This document shows positions 14,772-22,025 of a stretch of 22,025 nt of DNA, in pieces (the stretch's first letter is position 1; each line of letters begins with the position of its first letter). The stretch spans positions 1-22,025 of the forward strand of contig CAYYRC010000035.1 in NCBI GenBank assembly GCA_964474045.1, written 5' to 3'. Source of the DNA: JACJWR01 sp964474045 (GTDB lineage Bacteria > Actinomycetota > Actinomycetes > S36-B12 > UBA10799). A program made the position numbers and the translations under genes. Under the pieces are notes generated by a model, which was not told where the DNA came from, made no database searches, and saw only the letters and a list, made by a program, of their open reading frames with translations.

Positions 14772-15647
14772 GTGAGTGTTGCGGCGCCCCCCGAACTTCG
14801 CCCGGCTGCGCCGACGGCGGCCGTCGACGCGGGTGCGCCGACGCAGGACGCAGCCCAGGTGGCGGGCTTCCACGTCTCGCTGGCCGGCTTCAACGGCCCT
14901 TTCGACCTGCTGCTCAGCCTCATCGCCAAGCACAAGCTGGAGGTGACCGAGCTCGCCCTGCACCAGGTCACCGACGACTACCTGGCCTACATCCGCGGGC
15001 AGGGTCCGGAATGGGACCTGGACGAGACCACCGAGTTCCTGGTGGTGGCAGCCACCCTGCTGGACCTCAAGGCCGCCCGCCTGCTGCCCAACGGCGAGGT
15101 GGAGGACGATCAGGACCTGGAGCTGCTCGAAGCGCGCGACCTGCTGTTCGCCCGCCTGCTGCAGTACCGGGCCTTCAAGGCCGTGTCGGCGGAGTTCGCC
15201 CAGATGTTCGAAGGTGCGGCTCGGCGCTATCCGCGGGTGGTGGGGCTGGAGCCAGCCTTCGCGCAGATGCTCCCGGATGTTGTGCTCGGCCTCGGTCCGC
15301 AGCGCTTCTCGGAGCTGGCGGCGGTGGCGCTCGCACCCCGAGCCGAGCCGGAGGTTTCGGTCACGCATGTCCATGCGCCGCCGGTGAGCGTTCGCGAGCA
15401 GGCCACGCTGCTGATCGCCGAGCTGCGCTCCCGGGGCCAGGCGACGTTCCGGTCGCTGGTTGCGGGCGCCGAGTCGTCCATGGTGGTGATCGCTCGGTTC
15501 CTGGCGCTGCTCGAGCTGTATCGACAGGGCGTCGTGGCCTTCGAGCAGGCCGCGGGGCTGGCGGAGCTGCACGTCCGCTGGACCGGACAGGCAGACGCGC
15601 GGGTGGACGTGGCCGACTTCGACGAGCAGGAGGGCGACGGCTCATGA
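14772..15647 (+). CDS. scpA: Segregation and condensation protein ScpA
   Basis: A 291-residue kleisin that bridges the SMC heads and, with ScpB, forms the bacterial condensin. After a ~33-residue Ala/Pro-rich leader, the kleisin N-terminal signature appears as LAGFNGPFDLLLSLIAKHKLEVTEL (about residues 37-61; segments FNGPFDLLL and HKLEVTEL), then EFLVVAATLLDLKAARLLP. A winged-helix C-terminal part (~215-275) includes LLIAELRSRGQATFRSL. GTG 14772 is chosen from the protein start and the nearby -10-like box; the frame is open far upstream. The stop overlaps scpB (ATGA). A parA-like gene normally found just upstream in many actinobacteria is absent. Confidence 0.94.
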   Translation: MSVAAPPELRPAAPTAAVDAGAPTQDAAQVAGFHVSLAGFNGPFDLLLSLIAKHKLEVTELALHQVTDDYLAYIRGQGPEWDLDETTEFLVVAATLLDLKAARLLPNGEVEDDQDLELLEARDLLFARLLQYRAFKAVSAEFAQMFEGAARRYPRVVGLEPAFAQMLPDVVLGLGPQRFSELAAVALAPRAEPEVSVTHVHAPPVSVREQATLLIAELRSRGQATFRSLVAGAESSMVVIARFLALLELYRQGVVAFEQAAGLAELHVRWTGQADARVDVADFDEQEGDGS

Positions 15648-16357
15648 GCGAGCATCACGATGTGATCGACCTGACGGTCATCGACTTGACCGAGGTGGCC
15701 CAGGCCCCCGAAATCCAGTCCCAGGAGCCGTCTGCTATCCAGTCCCAGGAACCCCCTGCGAGCCAGGTCGAGGTCCTGGGACCGGACGCTCCGGATCTGG
15801 GAGCCCCCACGCTGGGGGCGGCGCTGGAGGCGCTGCTCATCGTCGCCGACGAGCCGGTGTCGCTGACGGAGCTGGCCGCGACGACCGGTCGACCGGCGGA
15901 CGAGGTCGCCGAGGTGCTGCTCACCCTGGCCGACGAGTACACCCGCGCCGGGCGAGGGTTCGACCTGCGCGAATCCAGCGGCGGCTGGCGCTTCTACACC
16001 CGCGGCACCTGCTCAGAGGTCGTCACCCGCTACGTCACCGAGGGTCAGAGCTCCCGGCTGTCGCAGGCCGCACTCGAGACGCTTGCCGTGGTGGCCTACC
16101 GGCAGCCAGTGGCCCGCGCCCACATCAGCGCCGTGCGCGGCGTCAACGTCGATGGCGTCGTGCGCACGCTGCTCACCCGCGGGCTGATCGAGCAGGTCGG
16201 CAACGATCCGGAGACCGGCGCGACCCTCTACGGCACCTCGCAGTACTTCCTGGAGCGGCTGGGCCTGGACCATCTGGACGAGCTGCCGCCGCTGGCCCCG
16301 CACGTGCCGGTGGGGGAGGAGCTCGACGACCTCGTGGGCCTCGTCGACCAGCCCTGA
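15644..16357 (+). CDS. scpB: Segregation and condensation protein ScpB
   Basis: A 237-residue partner of ScpA in the SMC condensin complex. It has two winged-helix domains: the first from LGAALEALLIVADEPVSL (~56-125), the second including LSQAALETLAVVAYRQP and GVNVDGVVRTLLTRGLIE, and the TLYGTSQYFLERLGL motif near the end. An N-terminal extension of ~50 residues is acidic, repetitive and probably disordered. ATG 15644 overlaps the scpA stop, as expected for obligate partners made in fixed ratio. Confidence 0.94.
   Translation: MSEHHDVIDLTVIDLTEVAQAPEIQSQEPSAIQSQEPPASQVEVLGPDAPDLGAPTLGAALEALLIVADEPVSLTELAATTGRPADEVAEVLLTLADEYTRAGRGFDLRESSGGWRFYTRGTCSEVVTRYVTEGQSSRLSQAALETLAVVAYRQPVARAHISAVRGVNVDGVVRTLLTRGLIEQVGNDPETGATLYGTSQYFLERLGLDHLDELPPLAPHVPVGEELDDLVGLVDQP
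15713..15760 (+). repeat. 24-nt tandem direct repeat in the scpB N-terminal region
   Basis: ATCCAGTCCCAGGA occurs at 15713-15726 and again at 15737-15750, period 24 nt, encoding two IQSQEP units. It is in frame and lies in the probably disordered extension. Confidence 0.7.
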
Positions 16358-16370
16358 TGAGGCGGCCCTG

Positions 16371-17123
16371 GTGACGCAGCCAGAACCGGAGGGCGTGCGG
16401 CTGCAGAAAGTGCTGGCCGCGGCCGGGGTGGGGTCGCGGCGCTACTGCGAGATCCTCATCGATGCGGGTCGCGTGCAGGTGGATGGTGAGGTGGTGCGTA
16501 CCCAGGGGCTGCGCGTCGATCCGGCTCGGGCGGTGGTGCACGTCGACGGCAGGCGGATCCCGACCGCCCCCGGCACCGAGGTCTACCTGCTCAACAAGCC
16601 GGTGGGAATGCACACCACCATGTCCGACCCCCAGGGTCGCGCGTGCGTGGGCGATGTCGTGGAGCCCTTGGGCCTGCGGCTGTTCCACGTCGGCCGGCTG
16701 GACGCCGAGACTGAGGGCCTGTTGCTGCTCACCAACGACGGCGAGCTCGCCAACCGCCTGACGCACCCCTCACACGGGGTGAGCAAGACCTATCTGGCCC
16801 GGGTGCCCGGCCCGGTCCGCAAGTCGACCCTGGCCCAGCTGCGCGCCGGGGTTCGGATCGACGAGCGGCCGGTGCAGGTCGAGTCGGTACGCGTCACGGG
16901 GAAGCTGGCAGCGCCCCGCGGCGAGGAGGCCCAGCTGGAGCTCGTGATCCACGAGGGGCGCAAGCACATCGTGCGCCGGCTGCTGGCAGAGGTGGGTCAC
17001 CCGGTGCTCGCGCTGGTCCGGACTCAGTTCGGCCCGCTGCATCTGGGCGGCTTGCGGCCCGGTGAGCTGCGCCCGCTGACCTCGGTCGAGCGGCGAGACC
17101 TCTACACGGCCGCCGGGCTGTGA
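16371..17123 (+). CDS. rluB: RluB-family rRNA pseudouridine synthase
   Basis: A 250-residue pseudouridine synthase of the RsuA/RluB family, expected to modify 23S rRNA near the peptidyl transferase centre. An S4 RNA-binding domain (~9-55) begins VRLQKVLAAAGVGSRRYCE. The catalytic motif is VGRLDAETEGLLLLTNDG, with D111 as nucleophile, followed by KTYLARV and EGRKHIVRRLL, both typical of the family. GTG 16371 lies 13 nt after the scpB stop. The scpA-scpB-rluB order is widely conserved. RluB is chosen over RsuA by synteny; the modified base is not shown by the sequence. Confidence 0.92.
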   Translation: MTQPEPEGVRLQKVLAAAGVGSRRYCEILIDAGRVQVDGEVVRTQGLRVDPARAVVHVDGRRIPTAPGTEVYLLNKPVGMHTTMSDPQGRACVGDVVEPLGLRLFHVGRLDAETEGLLLLTNDGELANRLTHPSHGVSKTYLARVPGPVRKSTLAQLRAGVRIDERPVQVESVRVTGKLAAPRGEEAQLELVIHEGRKHIVRRLLAEVGHPVLALVRTQFGPLHLGGLRPGELRPLTSVERRDLYTAAGL

Positions 17124-17164
17124 CGGAGGTCCCCGCAACTGTCGGTCCGGTGGCGGGCAGTCGC

Positions 17165-17170
17165 TAGTCT
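17165..17170 (+). promoter_or_regulatory. Candidate -10 box for the aroH-tyrA transcript
   Basis: TAGTCT, inside the 12-mer CGCTAGTCTTGG (17162-17173), lies about 57 nt before the aroH start. The same 12-mer occurs before tRNA-Pro. A 10-nt direct repeat GAGGTCCCCG at 17126-17135 and 17186-17195 flanks it. No strong -35 is seen. Confidence 0.45.
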
Positions 17171-17227
17171 TGGCGCTGCGGCTGCGAGGTCCCCGACGCC
17201 GCCCCGACTGCTATTCAGGAGGCTCCG

Positions 17228-17593
17228 GTGGCGGTGCGCGCGATCCGCGGTGCGACCCAGCTGCAGGCCGACGTCGCCGACGAGCTGCACGAGGCCGTCG
17301 CCGAACTCGTGCAGGCGATGATCAGCAACAACGAGCTCGATCAGGACGATCTGATCAGCATCTTCTTCACGGCCACGCCCGACCTTCACTGTGGCTTCCC
17401 GGCCGCCGCCGCCCGTTCCCTGGGCCTGACCGACGTCCCGCTGATGTGCGCGCAGGAGATCGCCGTGCCGGGTGCCATGCCGATGGTCGTGCGGGTGATG
17501 ATGCACGTGCAGACCGATCGGCCGAAGGCGCAGATCTGGCACCCGTACCTGCGCGGGACCGACGCTCTGCGGGCCGGCTCGGAGGACGAGTGA
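17228..17593 (+). CDS. aroH: Chorismate mutase, AroH class
   Basis: A 121-residue chorismate mutase of the trimeric AroH fold, converting chorismate to prephenate for tyrosine and phenylalanine synthesis. It aligns closely with Bacillus subtilis AroH: R7 in IRGAT, TPDLH, C74 and E77 in CAQE, R89 in RVMM, and Y107. These match the known catalytic residues (R7, C75, E78, R90, Y108) with a shift of one. GTG 17228 has the perfect ribosome-binding site AGGAGG at 17217-17222. The stop overlaps the tyrA start (GTGA), so the product is handed to the next pathway enzyme in the same transcript. Confidence 0.96.
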   Translation: MAVRAIRGATQLQADVADELHEAVAELVQAMISNNELDQDDLISIFFTATPDLHCGFPAAAARSLGLTDVPLMCAQEIAVPGAMPMVVRVMMHVQTDRPKAQIWHPYLRGTDALRAGSEDE

Positions 17594-18708
17594 CGGCAGC
17601 GCCGGGTAGCCGTGCGACGGTGCTGGTGATCGGCGCCGGACTGATCGGCACCTCGCTGGGGCTGGCCGCAAGGGCGGCAGGGCTCGACGTGCTGCTGGCC
17701 GACCGGGACGCGGAGCACGTCGCGATGGCGGTGGCCGCCGGCGCCGGACGCGCGCTTCCCGCGGCCGGGAACGGCGAAGGTCCTGGTGAGGGCGCGGTAC
17801 CCGACCTCGTCGTGGTCGCCGTTCCCCCGTCGGCTGCGGCCCAGGTGGCAGCTGGCGCGCTGGCCGACTTCCCGGAGGCGACGATCACTGACGTCGCCTC
17901 GGTGAAAGGTCCGGTGATCGCGCGCTTGGCCGAACTCGGGGCGGATACGTCCCGATTCGTTGGCGGCCATCCGATGGCAGGTCGCGAGACCAGCGGTCCC
18001 GGAGCCGCAACCGCCGAGCTCTTCCGCGGTCGGCCCTGGTTGCTGACCCCCGGTCCCGATGCCGATCCGCACCGCGTGGAGCAGGTGCGCAGGTTCGCCG
18101 AGGGCACCGGCGCCGTGGTCCGGCTCATGCCCGCCGAGGCCCATGACCGCGCTGTCGCGCTGACGTCGCACACGCCGCAAGTGGTGTCCTCGGTGATGGC
18201 GGCGCGGTTGGCCGAGGCGGATCCGACGCTGGTGGCCGTCGCGGGTCAGGGGCTGCGAGATGTCACCCGAATTGCCGCCAGCGACCCGGCGCTGTGGTCG
18301 GACATCCTTGCCACGAACGCATCCCAGGTCCTGCCGGTGATCGCGGCGGTGCAGGGCGACCTGGCGGCGGTCGCCGAGGCTCTTCGCGACGAGGCCGGTC
18401 GGACCGGCGCCGGTACCTCCCGAATCGAGGCGGTGGTCGCGGCCGGCAACCGCGGCGCTGCCTCGCTGCCCGCGAAGCACGGTGGCGCCGCCGCCTCCTA
18501 CGCAGAGGTACAGGTGGAGGTTCCCGATGCGCCTGGGGCGCTGGGCGAGTTGTTCCTCGCCGCCGGCCGCGCCAGGATCAACCTCGAGGACGTCCGTATC
18601 GAGCACACGGTCGGACGGCTCACGGCCATCGCGCACCTGTACGTCCTGCCGGAGGTCGCCGATGATCTGCGACAGGCGCTGGCGGACGACTGGCCGGTGC
18701 TGGACTAG
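17590..18708 (+). CDS. tyrA: Prephenate dehydrogenase with C-terminal ACT domain
   Basis: A 372-residue enzyme that oxidatively decarboxylates prephenate in tyrosine synthesis. The Rossmann loop is VIGAGLIGTSLGLA (13-26), and the catalytic region FVGGHPMAGRE contains H127, followed by TSHTPQVVSS. A C-terminal ACT domain (~303-372) begins YAEVQVEVPDAPGALGELF, suggesting feedback control by tyrosine. GTG 17590 overlaps the aroH stop. The frame is open upstream to 17170 but the Rossmann fold starts here. It ends 42 bp before cmk. Confidence 0.94.
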   Translation: MTAAPGSRATVLVIGAGLIGTSLGLAARAAGLDVLLADRDAEHVAMAVAAGAGRALPAAGNGEGPGEGAVPDLVVVAVPPSAAAQVAAGALADFPEATITDVASVKGPVIARLAELGADTSRFVGGHPMAGRETSGPGAATAELFRGRPWLLTPGPDADPHRVEQVRRFAEGTGAVVRLMPAEAHDRAVALTSHTPQVVSSVMAARLAEADPTLVAVAGQGLRDVTRIAASDPALWSDILATNASQVLPVIAAVQGDLAAVAEALRDEAGRTGAGTSRIEAVVAAGNRGAASLPAKHGGAAASYAEVQVEVPDAPGALGELFLAAGRARINLEDVRIEHTVGRLTAIAHLYVLPEVADDLRQALADDWPVLD

Positions 18709-18737
18709 CGACGCGGCGGCCACCACGACCGCGCCGG

Positions 18738-18743
18738 TAGGCT
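18738..18743 (+). promoter_or_regulatory. Candidate -10 box before cmk (leaderless)
   Basis: TAGGCT lies 7 nt before the ATG at 18751 in the 42-nt tyrA-cmk gap. Only a weak AGG precedes the ATG, so a leaderless transcript starting at or near the ATG is plausible. Confidence 0.5.
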
Positions 18744-18750
18744 GCAGGCC

Positions 18751-19431
18751 ATGACGGTCGTGGCAGTGGACGGATCAGCGGGCTCGGGCAAGTCCAGCGT
18801 GAGCCGCGGCGTCGCCGCCCGCCTTGGCCTGCGCTACCTGGACACAGGGGCGATGTACCGGGCAGCCACCCTGTGGCTGCTCGAGCATGGCATCGACCCA
18901 GCGGACCCGGCGGCGGTGGCCGCCCACGCCAGTGCGATCGAGATTGAGTCCGGCACAGACCCGTCTACACCGACGATCGCCCTGGCGGGGCGCGACGTGG
19001 CGGCTGAGATCCGCAGCCCCGGCGTCACCGCCGCAGTGAGCTCCGCCAGCGCCGTTCCGCAGCTGCGCGAGCGCATGGTCGTGCTGCAGCGGCAGGCGGT
19101 GGCGGCGGCTCAGCTGGCAGGGCCGGGCATCATCGTGGAAGGCCGCGACATCGGTACCGTCGTGCTGCCGGACGCGGACCTGAAGGTCTTCCTGGTGGCG
19201 GACCAGCAGGTACGTGCCCAGCGGCGGGCGGCGGAGGACGCCGAGCGCGGCCACGGCGGCGACGTCGCCGATACTGCGGCGGCGTTGGCGGAGCGCGATT
19301 CCGCCGATGCCTCCCGCGCGACCAGTCCGCTCGTCCAAGCCGCCGACGCGGTGGTGGTCGACGGCACCTACGACGATCTGGCCGCGGTCATCGACAAGGT
19401 GGTCGACCTCGTCGTCGCGGCGGCTGGCTGA
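18751..19431 (+). CDS. cmk: Cytidylate kinase
   Basis: A 226-residue kinase that phosphorylates CMP and dCMP. The P-loop is DGSAGSGKSS (7-16), followed by LDTGAMYRAATLW for nucleotide recognition, a central insert, IIVEGRDIGTVVLPDADLKVFL and the LID region around AQRRAAED. Length is normal. It starts a run of end-to-start coupled genes: its TGA stop shares one base with the ATG of the acyltransferase-like gene (TGATG), which in turn is joined in the same way to der. The cmk-der pairing is conserved in actinobacteria. Confidence 0.96.
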   Translation: MTVVAVDGSAGSGKSSVSRGVAARLGLRYLDTGAMYRAATLWLLEHGIDPADPAAVAAHASAIEIESGTDPSTPTIALAGRDVAAEIRSPGVTAAVSSASAVPQLRERMVVLQRQAVAAAQLAGPGIIVEGRDIGTVVLPDADLKVFLVADQQVRAQRRAAEDAERGHGGDVADTAAALAERDSADASRATSPLVQAADAVVVDGTYDDLAAVIDKVVDLVVAAAG

Positions 19432-20228
19432 TGGGCTTCCTGGCGAAACGGGGCGGCCGCGACGGCAGCGTCTCCCCGGCGGGCGCTGCGGCGGGCGCCG
19501 CGGCGGGCGCCCCAGTCGGCGCTGCGGCCCACGCTTCGGCCCGCAAGCCCCGCGGGATGCGTGGCGCTGCCCAGGCACGGCGATTGCTCTCGCCCATGCT
19601 GCGCACCTGGTACCGACCGGTCACGATCGGCGCCGACCTGGTGCCGACGCGAGGACCGGCGCTCGTCGTCGCCAACCACATGGCGTTCCTGGACTCCCCG
19701 CTGCTGATGGGTGCCTTGCCCCGGCCGGCGCGGCTGCTGGCCCGTGACCAGCTGTTCGAGCCGCCGCTGGACAAGCTGATGGCCACTGCGGGGCAGATCA
19801 GCGTGCGGCCGGGCGCGGACGTGGTGGCGTTCGACCGTGCCGCTGAGGTGCTTGTGGCGGGCGAGCTCGTGGCCGTCTTCGCGGACGACCGGAGGCTGGA
19901 CGGCCAGGTCACCACGTCGAACCACGCCGGCGCCTACCTGGCGCTGCGGACGGGGGCGCCGATCGTCCCAGTGGCGATCCTCGGGACCCGGCGCACGGGA
20001 ATGGCCGCCGACGCGCTGCCCAAGCGCCGCTCGCGGCTGGCGATCGTGGTCGGTGAGCCTTTCCGGCTCGAGACCCACGATGATGTGTTGCGACGCACGG
20101 TGATCGCCTCGGCAGGTGAGAAGCTGCGACAGCGGCTGGCCGATCACGTGGCGGACGCTGCGATCACCATGGGCATCCGGCTGCCGGAGGACGGCGGGCG
20201 CATCCCGACAATCCAGGAGGCGCACTGA
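19431..20228 (+). CDS. PlsC-like acyltransferase-fold protein with altered motif III
   Basis: A 265-residue protein related to 1-acylglycerol-3-phosphate acyltransferases. A ~45-residue Ala/Gly-rich leader precedes motif I, NHMAFLD (H83-x4-D88), and a motif II-like GQISVRPG (121-128). Motif III, normally FPEGTR and used to bind the phosphate of the acceptor, reads FADDRR (150-155), lacking the Glu and Thr. Motif IV PIVPVAILG is kept. It may therefore use another acceptor or have lost classical activity. Neighbouring cmk and der overlap it (TGATG on both sides); such an acyltransferase between cmk and der is, as I recall, also present in Streptomyces. Confidence 0.82.
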   Translation: MGFLAKRGGRDGSVSPAGAAAGAAAGAPVGAAAHASARKPRGMRGAAQARRLLSPMLRTWYRPVTIGADLVPTRGPALVVANHMAFLDSPLLMGALPRPARLLARDQLFEPPLDKLMATAGQISVRPGADVVAFDRAAEVLVAGELVAVFADDRRLDGQVTTSNHAGAYLALRTGAPIVPVAILGTRRTGMAADALPKRRSRLAIVVGEPFRLETHDDVLRRTVIASAGEKLRQRLADHVADAAITMGIRLPEDGGRIPTIQEAH

Positions 20229-21751
20229 TGGCAGGTTCGGATGGTCACGACATGGACGCGGACCCGGTAGACGCTGTAGCCGCAGAGGATGTAGCTGCGC
20301 CCGGCCTGTCGCCCGGGGACGCGTATGCCGACTTCGACGAGGGGGACGACCCGGACGCCCTGCTGGCCCACGACCCGGGCTGGTCCACGGTGGAGGCGTC
20401 GCCGTACGACGCGGCTGCCGCCGAGGTGGCCGAGCCGACACGGCCCGTGGTTGCCGTCGTGGGTCGGCCGAACGTCGGCAAGTCGTCGTTGGTCAACCGG
20501 ATCCTGGGGCGTCGGGCGGCCGTCGTGGAGGACGTGCCCGGGGTGACGCGCGACCGCGTGGAGTACGACGCGGAATGGTCGGGCCGCGAGTTCGTCCTGG
20601 TGGACACCGGCGGCTGGGATACCAAGGTGAGCGGCCTGGCTGCCAGCGTGGCCGCGCAGGCTGAGCGCGCCATGCACGAGGCCGACGTGGTCGTGCTGGT
20701 GGTGGACGCCACCGTGGGCGCAACCGACACCGAGGACGCCGTGGTCGCGGTGCTCCGGCATGCCGGCGTGCCGGTGCTGCTGGCGGCCAACAAGTGCGAC
20801 GACCAGCGGGCGGAGCTGGAGGCCGCGGGGCTGTGGAGCCTGGGCCTGGGGGAGCCGCATCCGGTGTCGGCGTTGCACGGGCGCGGGAGCGGGGACTTCC
20901 TGGATGCACTGCTCGCGGTCCTGCCCGAGCAGGGGCGCGCGGACGCTGTGCGCTTCGGCCCGCACCGGGTCGCCCTGCTGGGCAAGCCCAACGTCGGTAA
21001 GTCGAGCCTGCTCAATCGGCTGGCCGGCTCGGAGCGGGTGGTGGTCCACGACGTCGCCGGTACCACGGTGGATGCGGTGGACGAGTTGGTGGAACTCGGC
21101 GGTCAGGAATGGCTGTTCGTGGACACAGCGGGGATTCGGCGCCGAGCCCGGGAGTCGTCGGGGCACGAGTACTACGCCACGCTGCGCACCCGAAATGCGC
21201 TCGAGCGCAGCGAGGTCGCGGTGGTGCTGATCGATGCCAGCCTGCCGATCACGGAGCAGGATGTCCGACTGGTGTCGATGGTCGTCGACGAGGGGCGGGC
21301 GCTGGTCCTCGCGCTGAACAAGTGGGACCTGCTGGATGACGAGCGCCGCTACTACGTCGACCGCGAGTTCGACCGCGAGTTCGACCAGGTGCCGTGGGCG
21401 CGCCGGGTGAACCTGAGCGCACGTACCGGGCGGCACGTCGATCGGCTGGTTCCGGCCCTGGAGGAGGCGCTCGACTCGTGGTCGCGGCGGGTGTCGACGG
21501 GGAGGCTCAACACCTTCCTGCGCGAGTTGCGCGATGCCAACCCGCACCCGATCCGCGGCGGCCGGCAGCCCCGCATCATGTTCGGAACCCAGGCCGCGAC
21601 GCGACCGCCGACCTTCGTGCTCTTCACGACGGGCTTCCTGGAGGCGGGCTACCGGCGCTTCATCGAGCGCCGGCTGCGCGAGGAGTTCGGTTTCGTGGGC
21701 ACGCCCATCTCGATCCAGCTTCGGATTCGCGAGAAGCGCAAGAGGAAGTAG
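20228..21751 (+). CDS. der: Ribosome-assembly GTPase Der (EngA)
   Basis: A 507-residue double GTPase required for 50S subunit maturation. The first G domain has GRPNVGKSS (79-87), DTGGW (126-130) and NKCD (188-191); the second has GKPNVGKSS (252-260), DTAGI (299-303) and NKWD (364-367); a KH-like RNA-binding domain fills ~415-500, ending in a basic KRKRK tail. An acidic N-terminal extension of ~72 residues, very rich in Asp, Glu and Ala, precedes the first domain. ATG 20228 has AGGAGG at 20215-20220 and overlaps the upstream stop (TGATG). A 12-bp tandem duplication (CCGCGAGTTCGA, 21361-21384) encodes the repeated REFD. Confidence 0.97.
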   Translation: MAGSDGHDMDADPVDAVAAEDVAAPGLSPGDAYADFDEGDDPDALLAHDPGWSTVEASPYDAAAAEVAEPTRPVVAVVGRPNVGKSSLVNRILGRRAAVVEDVPGVTRDRVEYDAEWSGREFVLVDTGGWDTKVSGLAASVAAQAERAMHEADVVVLVVDATVGATDTEDAVVAVLRHAGVPVLLAANKCDDQRAELEAAGLWSLGLGEPHPVSALHGRGSGDFLDALLAVLPEQGRADAVRFGPHRVALLGKPNVGKSSLLNRLAGSERVVVHDVAGTTVDAVDELVELGGQEWLFVDTAGIRRRARESSGHEYYATLRTRNALERSEVAVVLIDASLPITEQDVRLVSMVVDEGRALVLALNKWDLLDDERRYYVDREFDREFDQVPWARRVNLSARTGRHVDRLVPALEEALDSWSRRVSTGRLNTFLRELRDANPHPIRGGRQPRIMFGTQAATRPPTFVLFTTGFLEAGYRRFIERRLREEFGFVGTPISIQLRIREKRKRK

Positions 21752-21780
21752 GCGGTGTGCGCGTGCCCGTGGGTCCCCGC

Positions 21781-21786
21781 TAGTCT
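21781..21786 (+). promoter_or_regulatory. Candidate -10 box for tRNA-Pro
   Basis: TAGTCT, within CGCTAGTCTTGG (21778-21789), lies 68 nt before the tRNA 5' end. The same 12-mer precedes aroH. No clear -35 is visible. Confidence 0.45.
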
Positions 21787-21832
21787 TGGGGCGCTTCGGG
21801 GCACAGCGCCGGAGTGGATCGGCAACGCACGA

Positions 21833-21850
21833 CGGGGTGCCCGCACCCCG
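21833..21850 (+). other. Hairpin in the tRNA-Pro 5' leader
   Basis: CGGGGTG (21833-21839) pairs with CACCCCG (21844-21850) around a 4-nt loop, ending 4 nt before the tRNA. It may help present the precursor to RNase P. No T-run follows, so it is not a terminator. Confidence 0.5.
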
Positions 21851-21854
21851 GCCA

Positions 21855-21928
<74 letters not shown>

Positions 21929-22025
21929 CAGTGAAAGAGCAGGTCAGGGGCGGTTTCGGCGGAGACGCGGGGCCGCCTCATTCGCGTCTGGTGGCGTGGG
22001 GGCCGGTGGGGGTGGGGGTGATGTT
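21929..22025 (+). other. 3' flank of tRNA-Pro, no gene called
   Basis: About 97 nt to the window edge. Two mutually exclusive weak hairpins can be drawn (AGACGCG 21963-21969 with CGCGTCT 21983-21989, or GGCGG 21958-21962 with CCGCC 21973-21977), neither followed by a T-run. The last ~35 nt are G-rich. I see no coding signal. Confidence 0.5.

Overview
The window is about 22 kb of very GC-rich DNA with dense, tightly overlapping genes. It is almost certainly from an actinomycete (Actinomycetota). Gene order supports this: the series TPR protein - HAD phosphatase - tlyA - NAD kinase - recN - pyrG - Nudix - xerD - scpA - scpB - rluB - cmk - der matches, as I remember it, the Rv1691-Rv1713 block of Mycobacterium tuberculosis. 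The added ald, aroH/tyrA and acyltransferase genes recall Streptomyces-type versions of the locus. I cannot name a genus.

Layout. 1-592: the 3' end of an rRNA operon (23S end, spacer, 5S, strong intrinsic terminator). 651-3261 (+): a TPR protein with a disordered basic N-terminus, a HAD-IIA phosphatase and a NarL-like response regulator, joined by ATGA overlaps. 3246-5696 (-): an unusual double-length sensor histidine kinase, whose 3' end overlaps the regulator gene, and an SCP2-like protein. 5871-12558 (+): a phasin/histone-H1-like protein, a 55-residue protein, then tlyA, nadK, recN, pyrG and a Nudix hydrolase, mostly overlapping end to start. 12599-17123 (+): alanine dehydrogenase, xerD, scpA, scpB and an RluB-type pseudouridine synthase. 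17228-21751 (+): aroH and tyrA (tyrosine branch), cmk, a PlsC-like protein and der. 21855-21928: tRNA-Pro(GGG). The last ~100 bases hold no gene I can call.

How the genes work together. Most are housekeeping genes for ribosome maturation (tlyA, rluB, der), genome maintenance and chromosome segregation (recN, xerD, scpA/scpB), nucleotide and cofactor supply (nadK, pyrG, cmk, Nudix) and amino acid metabolism (ald, aroH, tyrA). The histidine kinase/response regulator pair and the SCP2 and phasin-like genes form an insertion in this block.

I found no CRISPR array, transposon, prophage or obviously new multi-gene system. The points most worth a second look are: two genes (tlyA and xerD) that appear to start at a CTG codon inside a CTGA stop/start overlap; a histidine kinase with a degenerate second kinase-like half; a PlsC-like protein lacking the FPEGTR motif; the absence of parA and of the recN-pyrG spacer genes; and several TANNNT boxes placed 6-8 nt before start codons, suggesting leaderless transcripts.
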